This document shows, piece by piece, positions 42,124-51,978 of a stretch of 64,000 nucleotides of DNA. The stretch is from CAVSRC01 sp963782045 (GTDB taxonomy: Bacteria > Pseudomonadota > Alphaproteobacteria > Rhizobiales > Kaistiaceae), in assembly GCA_963782045.1 (NCBI GenBank), contig CAWAIR010000016.1, forward strand, positions 62,001 through 126,000, given 5' to 3'. The stretch's first letter is position 1; each line of letters opens with the position of its first letter. The notes beneath the pieces are model-generated. The model had not been told where the DNA came from. It ran no database searches and saw nothing but the letters and a program-made list of their open reading frames with translations. The position numbers and the translations under genes were made by a program.

Positions 42124-43731
42124 TTACTGGCCGGTGCCGAAATTGGGACCGCTGGTGGCTCCGCCGGGAGAGGGCGCAGGCGTGCCGAAATTCGGGGCCG
42201 CGGCGCCGGCGTCGGGCGCGGTGGCGGGCGGGTTGCCGAAGTTCGGAGCGGCAGGCGCTGCACCGGTGCCGAAATTGGGGGCGGCGCCGAAGTTGGGTTG
42301 CGTGCCGGTGGTGAAGGCCGGCGCCTGGATCTCGATCTTGCTGGCGTCGATGTGAATCTCGCCGGCCTTGTAGCGCATCACCATGCCGGGGAAGGTGATG
42401 GTGAGCGCGATCATCACCACCTGGATGATGACGAAGGGCGCGGCGCCCCAGTAGATCTGCCCGGTGGTGATCGGCGCGATGGTCTCGCCGGTGATGCGGT
42501 CGACATAGGGGGCGCGCGGCGCCACCGAGCGCAGGTAGAACAGCGAGAAGCCGAACGGCGGATGCATGAACGCCGTCTGCATGTTGATGCCGAGCAGGAT
42601 GCCGAACCAGATGAGGTCGATGCCGAGGTGATCGGCGGCGGGGCCGACCAGCGGCACGATGATGAAGGCGAGCTCGAAGAAATCGAGGAAGAAGGCGAGC
42701 ACGAAGACGAGCAGGTTGACGACGATGAGGAAGCCGACCTGGCCGCCGGGGAGCCCGGTGAGCAGGTGCTCGACCCAGAGATGCCCGTCGACGCCGAAGA
42801 AGGTCAGGCTGAAGACGCGCGAGCCGATGAGGATGAACAGCACGAACGAGGACAGCTTGGTGGTCGAATCGAGCGCCTGGCGGACGATCGTCCAGTTGAG
42901 CCGGCCCTTGAGCGCGGCGAGCGCGAGTGCGCCGACCGCGCCCATGGCGCCGCCCTCGGTCGGCGTTGCCAGGCCGATGAAGATGGTGCCGAGCACCAGG
43001 AAGATGAGGACCAGCGGCGGGATCAGCGCGACGACCACCCTGACGGCGAGCTGGAGGCTGCTATAGGTGCGGAACTCCTTCGGCAGTGCCGGCGCGGCGC
43101 TCGGGAAAAATATCGTTATGCCAATGACATAGGCGAGATAGAGGCCGGAGAGCACCAGCCCCGGCACGATCGCGCCGGAATACATGTCGCCGACCGAACG
43201 GCCGAGCTGGTCGGCCATGACGATGAGCACCAGGCTCGGCGGGATGATCTGCGCCAGCGTGCCGGAGGCGGCGATGACGCCGGTCGCCAGCCGCCGGTCG
43301 TAGCCGTAGCGCATCATGATCGGCAGCGAGATCAGCCCCATGGCGATGACCGAGGCGGCGACCACGCCGGTGGTGGCGGCGAGCAGGGCGCCGACGACGA
43401 TGACGGCGAGCGCCAGGCCGCCGCGCACCGGACCGAAGAGCTGGCCGATGGTGTCGAGCAGTTCCTCGGCCATGCCCGAGCGTTCCAGGATCAGTCCCAT
43501 GAAAGTGAAGAAGGGGATAGCGAGCAGCGTCTCGTTGCCCATCACCGCGAAGATGCGGTCGGGCAGGGCCTGGAAGAAGGTCGGTGCGAACAGCCCGAGC
43601 TGCATGCCGATGAGGCCCCAGGCGAGGCCGTTGAAGGCAAGCGCGAAGGCCACCGGATAGCCGAGCAGAAGCACGACCACCAGCGACGCGAACATCAGGG
43701 GCGCCATGTTGGCGACGACGAAAGCGGTCAT
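42124..43731 (-). CDS. TRAP transporter large permease DctM, with PNFG-repeat tail
   Basis: A 535-residue inner-membrane subunit with about 12-13 spans (for example LMFASLVVVLLLGYPVAFALA, GLALAVIVVGALLAATTGVVAAS). Motif AIPFFTFMGLILERSGMAEELL is typical. It carries substrate with the Na+ gradient. The last ~59 residues (477-535) are not part of the family: five copies of PNFG separated by Ala/Pro/Gly linkers. The tail is presumably on one face of the membrane; its role is unknown. GTG/ATG start ambiguity is small; ATG 43731 follows the DctQ stop by five bases. Confidence 0.92.
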   Translation of the reverse strand: MTAFVVANMAPLMFASLVVVLLLGYPVAFALAFNGLAWGLIGMQLGLFAPTFFQALPDRIFAVMGNETLLAIPFFTFMGLILERSGMAEELLDTIGQLFGPVRGGLALAVIVVGALLAATTGVVAASVIAMGLISLPIMMRYGYDRRLATGVIAASGTLAQIIPPSLVLIVMADQLGRSVGDMYSGAIVPGLVLSGLYLAYVIGITIFFPSAAPALPKEFRTYSSLQLAVRVVVALIPPLVLIFLVLGTIFIGLATPTEGGAMGAVGALALAALKGRLNWTIVRQALDSTTKLSSFVLFILIGSRVFSLTFFGVDGHLWVEHLLTGLPGGQVGFLIVVNLLVFVLAFFLDFFELAFIIVPLVGPAADHLGIDLIWFGILLGINMQTAFMHPPFGFSLFYLRSVAPRAPYVDRITGETIAPITTGQIYWGAAPFVIIQVVMIALTITFPGMVMRYKAGEIHIDASKIEIQAPAFTTGTQPNFGAAPNFGTGAAPAAPNFGNPPATAPDAGAAAPNFGTPAPSPGGATSGPNFGTGQ

Positions 43732-43736
43732 GGCGG

Positions 43737-44285
43737 CTACTCGATCGGAGCCGTCGGATCGGGCGTATCGTAGGGATCGGGTATCAGCCCCCGCATCACC
43801 GCGACGCGCTTGACCAGTTCAGACAGGCCCTGGATGGCGAGCAGGAAGAAGCCGGCGACGATCAGCCCCTTGGCCGGCCACAGGATGAGGCCGCCGTAGT
43901 TCGAGGACATCTCGCCGATGCGGTAGGACTGGATGAACCAGGGCAGCGATTCCTTGATCATCAGGATCATGAAGGGAAGCAGCATGATGACGTGGCCGAC
44001 GACGTCGATCCAGTTGCGCACCGACTTGGGCAGCATGCCGGAGACGATGTCGATGCGGATGTGGTCGTTGCGTTGCAGCGTATAGGCGGCGGCGAGCAGG
44101 TAGGCGCCGGCAAACAGGTACCACTGCAGCTCCAGCCAGGCGTTCGATGACAGCGAGAAGAGCTTGCGCGAGGTCGCGTTGCCGGCGCTGACCAGGACCG
44201 AGAGCAGGATCAGCCACATGACGGACTGACCGATGAACGCCGTGACGCGATCAATCGCGCCGCTGATGCGCAACAAAACGCCCAT
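43737..44285 (-). CDS. TRAP transporter small permease DctQ
   Basis: A 182-residue four-span protein. Segments (VMWLILLSVLVSAGNATSRKLF, WLELQWYLFAGAYLLAAAYTLQ, VVGHVIMLLPFMILMIKESL, LIVAGFFLLAIQGLSELVKR, in pieces) match DctQ. The motif NDHIRIDIVSGMLP is the usual family block. It precedes dctM in the same operon with a five-base gap. Together with the convergent DctP it makes a complete tripartite transporter, probably for 2-oxoacids or similar monocarboxylates. Confidence 0.9.
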   Translation of the reverse strand: MGVLLRISGAIDRVTAFIGQSVMWLILLSVLVSAGNATSRKLFSLSSNAWLELQWYLFAGAYLLAAAYTLQRNDHIRIDIVSGMLPKSVRNWIDVVGHVIMLLPFMILMIKESLPWFIQSYRIGEMSSNYGGLILWPAKGLIVAGFFLLAIQGLSELVKRVAVMRGLIPDPYDTPDPTAPIE

Positions 44286-44520
44286 GACCGTTTCCCCTTT
44301 GCCGGTTTTCCCCGGCTTGCTTCCCTTCGCGGAAGCCTGCGACGGATGGCAGGCGATGGCAAGCGCCCAACCACCGCACCGCAGGGCATCCGCGGTCGGG
44401 ATATGGCGACCGACGCGGTATGGATCGGCCGGGCGCCGGAAGGCGTTGTCCGGTTGACCTTGGCCGTCCGCTCGGCGTCAATTGACGGGGGGCCCGGAAG
44501 CCGGGCCGGGAGGAGGGTGC

Positions 44521-47500
44521 ATGGCCCTTGCGGCGGTCAGCCTTGACGACAAGTACGACCTTGCCAGGCAGCGGGTGCTGCTCACCGGCACCCAGGCGGT
44601 GGTGCGGCTGCTGCTCATGCAGCAGGCGCGCGACCGGCGCCAGGGCGTCAACACCGCCGGCTACGTCACCGGCTATCGCGGCTCGCCGGTGGGCGGCCTC
44701 GACCAGCAGCTCTGGCGCGCCGCCGATGTCCTCCAGCCGGCGGGCATCGTCTTCAATCCGGGGATCAACGAAGACCTCGCCGCCACCGCGTTGTGGGGCA
44801 GCCAGCAGGCGGAGCTGCGCGGCGAGGGGCGCTTCGATGGCGTCTTCGGCCTGTGGTACGGCAAGGGGCCGGGCGTCGACCGCTCCGGCGATGCGTTGAA
44901 GCACGCCAACCTGGCCGGCACCGCGCCCTGGGGCGGGGTGCTGGCGCTGATGGGCGACGACCACACCTGCGAATCCTCGACCACCGCGCACCAGTCCGAA
45001 TATGCCTTCGTCGACGCCATGATCCCGGTGCTCAACCCGGCCGGCGTGCAGGAAATGCTCGACTATGGCCTCACCGGCTACGCCCTGTCCCGCTACGCCG
45101 GCACCTGGGTGGGGCTGAAGGGCGTCAAGGACACGGTCGAATCGACGGCCACGGTCGACGGTGCGCTTGACCGGGTGGCGACCGTCATTCCGGGCGGCTT
45201 CCGCATGCCGCCCGGCGGACTTTCCATCCGCGCCCGCGACGACCCGCTCGCCCAGGAAGAGCGGCTGCACGAATTCAAGATCCCAGCGGTGCTGGCGTTC
45301 CTGCGCGCCAACACGCCCGACCGCGTGGTGCTTGCTGGCGGGCGGCAGCCGCGCATCGGCATCGTCACCGCGGGCAAGAGCTTCCTTGACGTGCGGCAGG
45401 CGCTCGACGCGCTCGGCATCGACGAGGTGCGCGCCGCCAATCTCGGCCTCAGGCTGCTCAAGATCGCCTGCACCTGGCCGATCGAGCCGCAGACGATCCG
45501 CGCCTTCGCCGAAGGCCTCGAGACGATCGTGGTGGTCGAGGAGAAGCGTGGTCTGATCGAGGGGCAGATCAAGGAAATTCTCTACGGCACCGCCAACCAG
45601 CCGGCGATCGTCGGCAAGCGGGACGAGGCCGGCGCCTGGCTGTTCCCCTCCAAGGGCGCGCTCGACACCAACGCCATCGCCATCGCCATCGGCGAGCGGC
45701 TTGTCGCCGGGCGGCCGGAAGACCCGCTCTCGCGGCGCCTGACGGCGCTGCGCCAGGCGCAGCAGGCGCTCGCCGGCATCCACGACGTTGCCGAGCGCAC
45801 GCCCTATTTCTGCGCCGGCTGCCCCTACAACACCGGCATCGCGGTGCCCGAGGGGGCGCGCGCCTTCGCCGGCATCGGCTGTCACTACATGGTGCGGCGG
45901 GTGGCCGGCCGGGAGAGCGAGAGCTACACCCAGATGGGGGCCGAGGGGGCGAGCTGGATCGGCGAGGCGCCGTTCTCGACCCGCTCGCACGCCTTCCAGA
46001 ACGTCGGCGACGGCACCTATGTTCATTCCGGCAGCCTGGTGGTGCGCGCGGCGATCGCGGCCAACGTCAACATCACCTTCAAGGTGCTGTTCAACGACGC
46101 GGTGGCGCTGACCGGCGGCCAGAAGCCGGACGGCAACCTGACGGTGGGCAGGATCGTCGCCGCGATGCTGGCCGAGGGCGTCCGCGCCGTGGCCGTGGTC
46201 AGCGAGGAGCCGCAGCGCTATCGGCGCGATGCCGGCCTGCCGCCGGGCACCAAGGTCCATCACCGCGACGATCTCGACGCGGTCCAGCGCGACCTCGCCG
46301 CGGCCGGCGGCGTGTCGGTTCTCGTCTACGACCAGACCTGCGCTGCCGAGAAGCGGCGGCGGCGCAAGCGCGGGACGTACCCCGAGGCTGCCAAGCGGGT
46401 GGTCATCAACGAGCTGGTCTGCGAGGGCTGCGGCGATTGCGGCGTGCAGTCGAATTGCGTCGCCATCCAGCCGCTCGAGACCGAGTTCGGACGCAAGCGC
46501 TTCATCGACCAGTCGGTGTGCAATCAGGACCTGTCGTGCCTCAAGGGCTTCTGCCCGAGCTTCGTCACCGTCGAGGGCGCGGTGACCAGGAAGGCGCTGG
46601 CGAAGCCGGAGGAGGAGGCGCTGCCCGATCCGCCGCGCCTGCCGGCGATCCACGGCAACCATGCCATCCTGATCACCGGCGTCGGCGGCACCGGCGTCAT
46701 CACCGTCGGCGCGCTGCTGGCGATGGCGGCGCATGTGGAAGGCAAGGCGGCGGCGGTGATCGACATGACCGGGCTCGCCCAGAAGGGCGGGCCGGTGACC
46801 AGCCATGTGCGCATCGCGCTCAGGCCGGAGGACATCAAGGCGGTGCGCATCGCCGCCGCGGGAGCCGATCTCCTCATCGGCTGCGACGCGGTGGTCGCCA
46901 GCTCTGCCCGCCTGCTTGCCGCCATCGACCCCGGCCACACCGCCGTCTTCGTCAACACCCACGAAACCTATCCCGGCGCCTTCACCCACAATCCGGACTA
47001 CACGCTGCCCATGCGCCGTATCGTGCAGGCGATCACGGCGCGGGCCGGGGCGGCGCAGAGCCGCTTCATCGAGGCCACCGAGGTCGCCAGCGCGCTCACC
47101 GGCGATGCCATCGCCACCAACATGTTCATGCTCGGGCTCGCCTGGCAGGCGGGCGCGGTGCCGCTTTCCCATTTCGCGATCCTGCGGGCGATCGAGCTGA
47201 ACGGCGTCGACGTCGCCATGAACCAGGCGGCCTTCGCCTGGGGCCGGCGCGCGGCGGTCGAGCCGGACGCCGTGGCGGCGATCGCCGCGGAGCGGTCGGG
47301 CAAGCGCAAGCCGCCGGCAGCGCAAAGCGTCGATGAGCTGGCGGCGCGGCGCACGCGCTTCCTCACCGGGTATCAGGACGAGCGCTACGCCCAGCGCTAT
47401 GCCGATGCGGTCGCCGCCATGCACGAGGCGGAGGCGAGGGTGGCGCCGGGCCGCGCCGACCTGACCGAGGCGGTGGCCCAGAACCTCTTCCGCCTGATGG

Positions 47501-47985
47501 CGATCAAGGACGAGTACGAGGTGGCGCGGCTCTATACCGACGGTTCCTTCGAGCGGCAGATGGCGGCGACCTTCGACGGCTGGGGCAAACTCGAATTCCA
47601 CATGGCGCCGCCGCTGTTCGCCCGGCGCGACAAGGCCACCGGCCGGCTCAGGATGCGGACCTACGGACCGGGCCTCACGCGCGTGCTGCGGAGGCTGGCC
47701 CGGATGCGGACCTTGCGTGGCACGTGGCTCGATCCCTTCGGCCATACGCGCGAGCGGCGCATGGAGCGGCGGTTGCTTGCCGACTATGAGGCGGCGCTGG
47801 CGAGCATCCGCGAGAACCTCGCGCCCGGGAACCATCACCTGGCGGTGGCGCTCGCCCGCTACCCGGAGAAGATCCGCGGCTACGGGCACGTCAAGGCCGA
47901 GGCGATCCTCAGCGCGCTGCCGGCGGCGGCGGCGCGGCGCACGGCCTTCCTTGCCGGCGGTGGCGGAGCGGTCGCTGCGGAGTAG
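44521..47985 (+). CDS. Indolepyruvate ferredoxin oxidoreductase family protein (fused alpha/beta)
   Basis: A 1154-residue enzyme combining the TPP-dependent alpha part and the beta part in a single chain. It oxidatively decarboxylates aryl-pyruvates (or related 2-oxoacids) to acyl-CoA with reduction of ferredoxin. Elements: GYVTGYRGSPVGGLDQQL near the N-terminus, GIVFNPGINEDLAAT, a TPP region CAGCPYN ... GIGCHYM, and a 4Fe-4S-type Cys set CEGCGDCGVQSNC (about residue 640). The C-terminal gamma-like domain begins ITGVGGTGVITVGALLAMAA. GGAGG precedes the ATG. It stands alone. Likely role is catabolism of aromatic amino acids. Amino-terminal extension from 44482 is not used. Confidence 0.92.
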   Translation: MALAAVSLDDKYDLARQRVLLTGTQAVVRLLLMQQARDRRQGVNTAGYVTGYRGSPVGGLDQQLWRAADVLQPAGIVFNPGINEDLAATALWGSQQAELRGEGRFDGVFGLWYGKGPGVDRSGDALKHANLAGTAPWGGVLALMGDDHTCESSTTAHQSEYAFVDAMIPVLNPAGVQEMLDYGLTGYALSRYAGTWVGLKGVKDTVESTATVDGALDRVATVIPGGFRMPPGGLSIRARDDPLAQEERLHEFKIPAVLAFLRANTPDRVVLAGGRQPRIGIVTAGKSFLDVRQALDALGIDEVRAANLGLRLLKIACTWPIEPQTIRAFAEGLETIVVVEEKRGLIEGQIKEILYGTANQPAIVGKRDEAGAWLFPSKGALDTNAIAIAIGERLVAGRPEDPLSRRLTALRQAQQALAGIHDVAERTPYFCAGCPYNTGIAVPEGARAFAGIGCHYMVRRVAGRESESYTQMGAEGASWIGEAPFSTRSHAFQNVGDGTYVHSGSLVVRAAIAANVNITFKVLFNDAVALTGGQKPDGNLTVGRIVAAMLAEGVRAVAVVSEEPQRYRRDAGLPPGTKVHHRDDLDAVQRDLAAAGGVSVLVYDQTCAAEKRRRRKRGTYPEAAKRVVINELVCEGCGDCGVQSNCVAIQPLETEFGRKRFIDQSVCNQDLSCLKGFCPSFVTVEGAVTRKALAKPEEEALPDPPRLPAIHGNHAILITGVGGTGVITVGALLAMAAHVEGKAAAVIDMTGLAQKGGPVTSHVRIALRPEDIKAVRIAAAGADLLIGCDAVVASSARLLAAIDPGHTAVFVNTHETYPGAFTHNPDYTLPMRRIVQAITARAGAAQSRFIEATEVASALTGDAIATNMFMLGLAWQAGAVPLSHFAILRAIELNGVDVAMNQAAFAWGRRAAVEPDAVAAIAAERSGKRKPPAAQSVDELAARRTRFLTGYQDERYAQRYADAVAAMHEAEARVAPGRADLTEAVAQNLFRLMAIKDEYEVARLYTDGSFERQMAATFDGWGKLEFHMAPPLFARRDKATGRLRMRTYGPGLTRVLRRLARMRTLRGTWLDPFGHTRERRMERRLLADYEAALASIRENLAPGNHHLAVALARYPEKIRGYGHVKAEAILSALPAAAARRTAFLAGGGGAVAAE

Positions 47986-48095
47986 GCGGCTAACCCTCAG
48001 TCGACGGCCGTCAAAAAACTGAATTAGAATGTCTTTAGGTGGCGACCGCTCGCCGGTCTTGGCCGGCATCCTGTTTTGACGAGGAGGGTGCAGTG

Positions 48096-49601
48096 ATGCG
48101 CATGATGAAACTTGGCTTGGCACTTGGCGTGGCGTTGATCGGTGCCGCGACGTTCGTCCCGGCCCATGCCGAGACGGTCAAATTGACGATTCTCGGCATT
48201 GGCGACATCTACGATTTCGGCGTCACCAAGGAGCGTGGCGGCTTTGCCCGCATGAATGCGGTCGCCAAGGCGGAGAGGGCGGCCAACCCCAACACGCTTT
48301 ATGTCTTCGATGGCGACATGTTCTCGCCCTCGCTGCTCTCCGGCTTCGACAAGGGGGCGCACACGGTCGAGCTCACCAACATGGTGCCCTTCGATATCGC
48401 GGTGCCCGGCAACCATGAGTTCGATTTTGGCATCGACGGCTTCGAGGCCAATGTGAAGGCGTCGAAGTATCCTTGGGCGGCGCTCAACATCACCCATGCC
48501 GACGGCTCGCCCATCGACGGGCTTGGCGGCACGATGGTTAAGGAGATCGCCGGCCTCAAGATTGCGCTGGTGCCGGTGGCGCTCGACGCGACCAACGAGC
48601 TCTCCAGCCCGGGCGACTGGAAGTTCGGCGGAACCGTGGAGACGGCGGTCGCCGGCGCCAAGGCGGCGCGGGCGGCGGGCGCCGACCTCGTCGTCGGCGT
48701 GGTCCACGCCAGCCACGCTCAGGATCGCGCGCTGATGGACAGCCATGCCTTCGACGTCATCATGTCGGGCCACGACCACGACTTCTGGACCGCCTATGAC
48801 GGCGTCACCGCCTATGTCGAGACCTCGACCGATGCCAACTACCTCGATCCGCTCGATCTCGCGGTGACGGTCGGGGAGAAGAACGGCAAGCGCACGGTCA
48901 AGTGGGAGCCGAGCTTCCGCTTTATCGACACCAAGACGGTGACGCCCGACCCGGACACGGCCAAGGTCGTGGACGGGCTCAAGGCCAATCTCGACAAGAG
49001 CCTTAACGTCGTCATCGGCAAGACCGAGACGCCGCTCGATTCGCGCGAGAGCATCGTGCGCAGCCAGGAGGCGGCGATCGGCGACCTGATCGCCGACGCC
49101 ATGCGCCAGTCCGTCGGCGCCGATGTCGGCCTCACCAACGGTGGCGGCATCCGCGGCAACAAGCAATATGCCGTCGGCACCGAGCTAACCCGGCGCGACA
49201 TCCTCACCGAGCTGCCCTTCGGCAACGTCACCGTGATGACCGAAGTCAGCGGACAGCAGCTCATGGATGCGCTTGAGAACGGCGTCAGCCAGGTCGAGGA
49301 CGGCGCCGGCCGCTTCCCGCAAGTCTCGGGGCTGAAGATGGTCGTGGACCTGAAGAAGCCGAAAGGCAGCCGCGTCCTGTCGGTGACCGTCGGCGACAAG
49401 CCGCTCGATCCGTCGGCCACCTACAAGGTCGCCACCAACGACTACATGCTGCACGGTGGCGATGGCTACAAGGCGCTGACGGGCGGCAAGATGCTGATCG
49501 ATGCGGAGGCGGGAAAGCTGATGGCCAACACCGTCATCGACTACATCGCCAAGATGGGCACGGTCGACGCCAAGGTGGACGGCCGCATCACCAACGGCTG
49601 A
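48096..49601 (+). CDS. Bifunctional metallophosphatase/5'-nucleotidase
   Basis: A 501-residue exported protein of the 5'-nucleotidase family. A signal peptide (LGLALGVALIGAATFVPAHA) is followed by the metallophosphatase domain (VFDGDMF, AVPGNHEFDFG, VVHASHAQD, MSGHDHDFW). The usual N-terminal DxH metal site reads GDIYD: the His is a Tyr, as in some alphaproteobacterial relatives, so one metal may be bound differently. The C-terminal nucleotide-binding domain contains LTNGGGIRG and NDYMLHGGDGY. It probably cleaves periplasmic nucleotides. GGAGG before ATG; intrinsic terminator after. Confidence 0.9.
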   Translation: MRMMKLGLALGVALIGAATFVPAHAETVKLTILGIGDIYDFGVTKERGGFARMNAVAKAERAANPNTLYVFDGDMFSPSLLSGFDKGAHTVELTNMVPFDIAVPGNHEFDFGIDGFEANVKASKYPWAALNITHADGSPIDGLGGTMVKEIAGLKIALVPVALDATNELSSPGDWKFGGTVETAVAGAKAARAAGADLVVGVVHASHAQDRALMDSHAFDVIMSGHDHDFWTAYDGVTAYVETSTDANYLDPLDLAVTVGEKNGKRTVKWEPSFRFIDTKTVTPDPDTAKVVDGLKANLDKSLNVVIGKTETPLDSRESIVRSQEAAIGDLIADAMRQSVGADVGLTNGGGIRGNKQYAVGTELTRRDILTELPFGNVTVMTEVSGQQLMDALENGVSQVEDGAGRFPQVSGLKMVVDLKKPKGSRVLSVTVGDKPLDPSATYKVATNDYMLHGGDGYKALTGGKMLIDAEAGKLMANTVIDYIAKMGTVDAKVDGRITNG

Positions 49602-49623
49602 GCGTTTGCGCTGGATGGAACCG

Positions 49624-49652
49624 GGGGCGGCTGCGGCCGCCCCTTTCGTTTT
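49624..49652 (+). terminator. Intrinsic terminator after the 5'-nucleotidase gene
   Basis: Perfect 8-bp stem GGGGCGGC / GCCGCCCC, loop TGCG, then TTTCGTTTT. It starts 23 bp after the stop codon. Confidence 0.8.
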
Positions 49653-49686
49653 GGGGCGGTGGACATGGGCGCCGGGCGCACTATGA

Positions 49687-50742
49687 ATGGCGGCCATGAG
49701 CGACCAAGTCCCGCAACCCGCTGCCGGTCCCCTGCCGCCCGACCATCCGCCGGTCCGTTTCGGCCGGGTGGGTGTGCTGATCGCCAATCTCGGCTCGCCG
49801 TCCGGCACCGACGTCCCCTCCGTCCGCCGCTATCTCCGCGAGTTCCTCTCCGATCCGAGGGTGATCGAGGTGCCGCGGCCGATCTGGTGGCTGATCCTCA
49901 ACCTGTTCGTGCTGACCACGCGGCCGCCGAAGACGGCGCACGCCTATTCGATCGTGTGGAACAAGGAAAAGAACGAGGCGCCGCTCGTCACCATCACCAA
50001 GGCGCAGGCGGAAAAGCTTTCCGCCGCCCTCGCCAGTGACGGGATCGTGGTCGACTGGGCGATGCGCTATGGCGAACCGGCCATCGCCGCGCGGCTCGCG
50101 GCGCTCACGGAAGCGGGCTGCGACCGTATCCTGATCGCGCCGCTCTATCCGCAATATGCCGCGGCGACCACGGCGACGGTCAACGACAAGGCATTCGAGG
50201 TCCTGGCGGGCATACGCTGGCAGCCGGCGGTGCGCACACTGCCGCCCTGGTATGACGACCCGGTCTATATCGCGGCGCTCGCCGAATCGATTGAGGCGTC
50301 CATTGCCGGCCTGCCCTTCGAGCCGGAGGTGGTGCTCGCCTCCTTCCATGGCCTGCCGCGCGCCTATCTCGACAAGGGCGATCCCTATCATTGCCAGTGC
50401 CAGAAGACGACGCGGCTGCTGCGCGAAAAGCTCGGCTGGCCTGAGGACAAGCTCCGCATCACCTTCCAGTCGCGCTTCGGCCGGGCCGAGTGGCTGCAGC
50501 CTTATACGGACGTCACCATCGCCGAACTGGCCAAGAGCGGCACCAAGCGGCTTGCCGTGGTCATGCCCGGCTTCACCGCCGATTGCCTGGAGACCCTGGA
50601 GGAGATCGCCATCCGCGGCGGCGAGACGTTCCGCGAAAATGGCGGCGAGGCCTACGCCGCGCTCCCCTGCCTCAACGACAGCGATCCCGGCATGCGCGTG
50701 CTTGAGACGGTGGTGCGCCGCGAGCTTTCCGGGTGGGCGTGA
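49687..50742 (+). CDS. hemH: Ferrochelatase
   Basis: A 351-residue enzyme inserting Fe(II) into protoporphyrin IX, the last step of haem synthesis. The catalytic His is in LASFHGLPRAYLDKGDPYHCQC (read in pieces), and the conserved Glu in VMPGFTADCLETLEEI. Early blocks GVLIANLGSPS and SVRRYLREFLSDPRVIE are exact for the family. The start may be ATG 49687 or 49696 (MSDQ); neither has a strong Shine-Dalgarno. It stands alone. Membrane-associated cytoplasmic location. Confidence 0.94.
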   Translation: MAAMSDQVPQPAAGPLPPDHPPVRFGRVGVLIANLGSPSGTDVPSVRRYLREFLSDPRVIEVPRPIWWLILNLFVLTTRPPKTAHAYSIVWNKEKNEAPLVTITKAQAEKLSAALASDGIVVDWAMRYGEPAIAARLAALTEAGCDRILIAPLYPQYAAATTATVNDKAFEVLAGIRWQPAVRTLPPWYDDPVYIAALAESIEASIAGLPFEPEVVLASFHGLPRAYLDKGDPYHCQCQKTTRLLREKLGWPEDKLRITFQSRFGRAEWLQPYTDVTIAELAKSGTKRLAVVMPGFTADCLETLEEIAIRGGETFRENGGEAYAALPCLNDSDPGMRVLETVVRRELSGWA

Positions 50743-51008
50743 GGCGCCCGCAAAGCTCGTAGCCCGGATAGAGCCTCCGGGGTGCCAAGTCATCCCAACA
50801 GATTGGAGCGTCCTCGCCCGACGCGGAGCCTGTCTTCGGGCGGCCTCCGACGGAGGGGCTCCCGTCCGCCCCGGCCGATTTCGCTGGTAGCGTGGTATTC
50901 CCGACCCTACATGTGCAGCGGTTGCAATCGGCACCCGACAAGCCGATTCACCGGTGGGGGAAGACCGGCCGCGGCATCACGCCGGCGGCCAACACGGAGG
51001 GCTGAACG

Positions 51009-51978
51009 GTGGGCTTCGACTGGGTCGTCATCGCACTCGTCATTCTGGTCATTCTGGTCCTGCTCGCCGGCGTCAAGACGGTGCCGCAGGGCTACAACTA
51101 CACGGTCGAGCGCTTCGGGCGTTTTACGCGCACGCTCAGTCCCGGCCTCAGCATCATCGTGCCGTTCATCGATCGCATCGGCCACAAGCTGAACATGATG
51201 GAGCAGGTGCTCGACGTGCCGACGCAGGAGGTGATCACCAAGGACAACGCCACCGTCTCGGCCGATGGCATCGCCTTTTACCAGGTGCTCGATGCGGCGC
51301 GCGCCGCCTATGAGGTGCGCGGGCTGGAGAACGCCATCCTGCAGCTCACCATGACCAACCTCAGGACGGTGATGGGCGGCATGGACCTCGACGAACTGCT
51401 CTCCAAGCGCGACGACATCAACGACCGGCTGCTGCACGTGGTCGAATTCGGCCGCCTCGGCCTGGGGCATCAAGGTGACGCGCATCGAGATCAAGGCGAT
51501 CGACCCGCCGCGCGACATCGTCGAGTCGATGGGCCGCCAGATGAAGGCAGAGCGCGAGAAGCGCGCCGTCATCCTCGACGCCGAGGGCCTGCGTCAGTCG
51601 GAGATCCTCAAGGCAGAGGGCGAGAAGCAGGCGCTCATCCTGCAGGCGGAGGGCCGGCGCGAGGCCGCCTTCCGTGATGCCGAGGCGCGCGAGCGCTCGG
51701 CCGAAGCCGAGGCCAAGGCGACCCAGATGGTGTCGAAGGCCATCGCCGAGGGCGACGTGCAGGCGATCAACTATTTCGTCGCCCAGCGCTACACCCAGGC
51801 GATCGAGAAGCTCGCCTCGGCGCCCAACCAGAAGGTGCTGATGCTGCCGATCGAGGCAGCGGCGCTGATCGGCTCGCTCGGCGGCATCGCCGAGATCGCC
51901 AAGGACACCTTCTCGGCCGAGGCACAGGCCCGCCGCAGCGGTGGCCGCGTGCCGAGCGCGGGAGGCGGCGCGTCATGA
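51009..51978 (+). CDS. SPFH/band 7 membrane protein (QmcA/stomatin-like), frame broken by one base
   Basis: A stomatin/prohibitin-type protein. The N-terminal span (VVIALVILVILVLLAGV) is followed by the SPFH domain (VPQGYNYTVERFGRFTRTLSPGL). The GAATTC at 51444-51449 appears to hold one extra T: before it the frame ends LLHVV, after it the next frame gives ASAWGIKVTRIEIKAIDPP. The repaired protein has 322 residues, the family size. The C-terminal part (ESMGRQMKAEREKRAVILDAEG) is helical/coiled. GTG start with GGAGG upstream. It overlaps the NfeD gene (ATGA), the standard SPFH-NfeD pair for membrane proteostasis. Confidence 0.87.

Noticed and set aside
44251..48123. A 1290-codon open frame on the minus strand
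   Set aside because: It lies wholly antisense to the indolepyruvate ferredoxin oxidoreductase gene and its composition (Arg/Gly/Ala/His-rich, no motif) is typical of a high-GC shadow.
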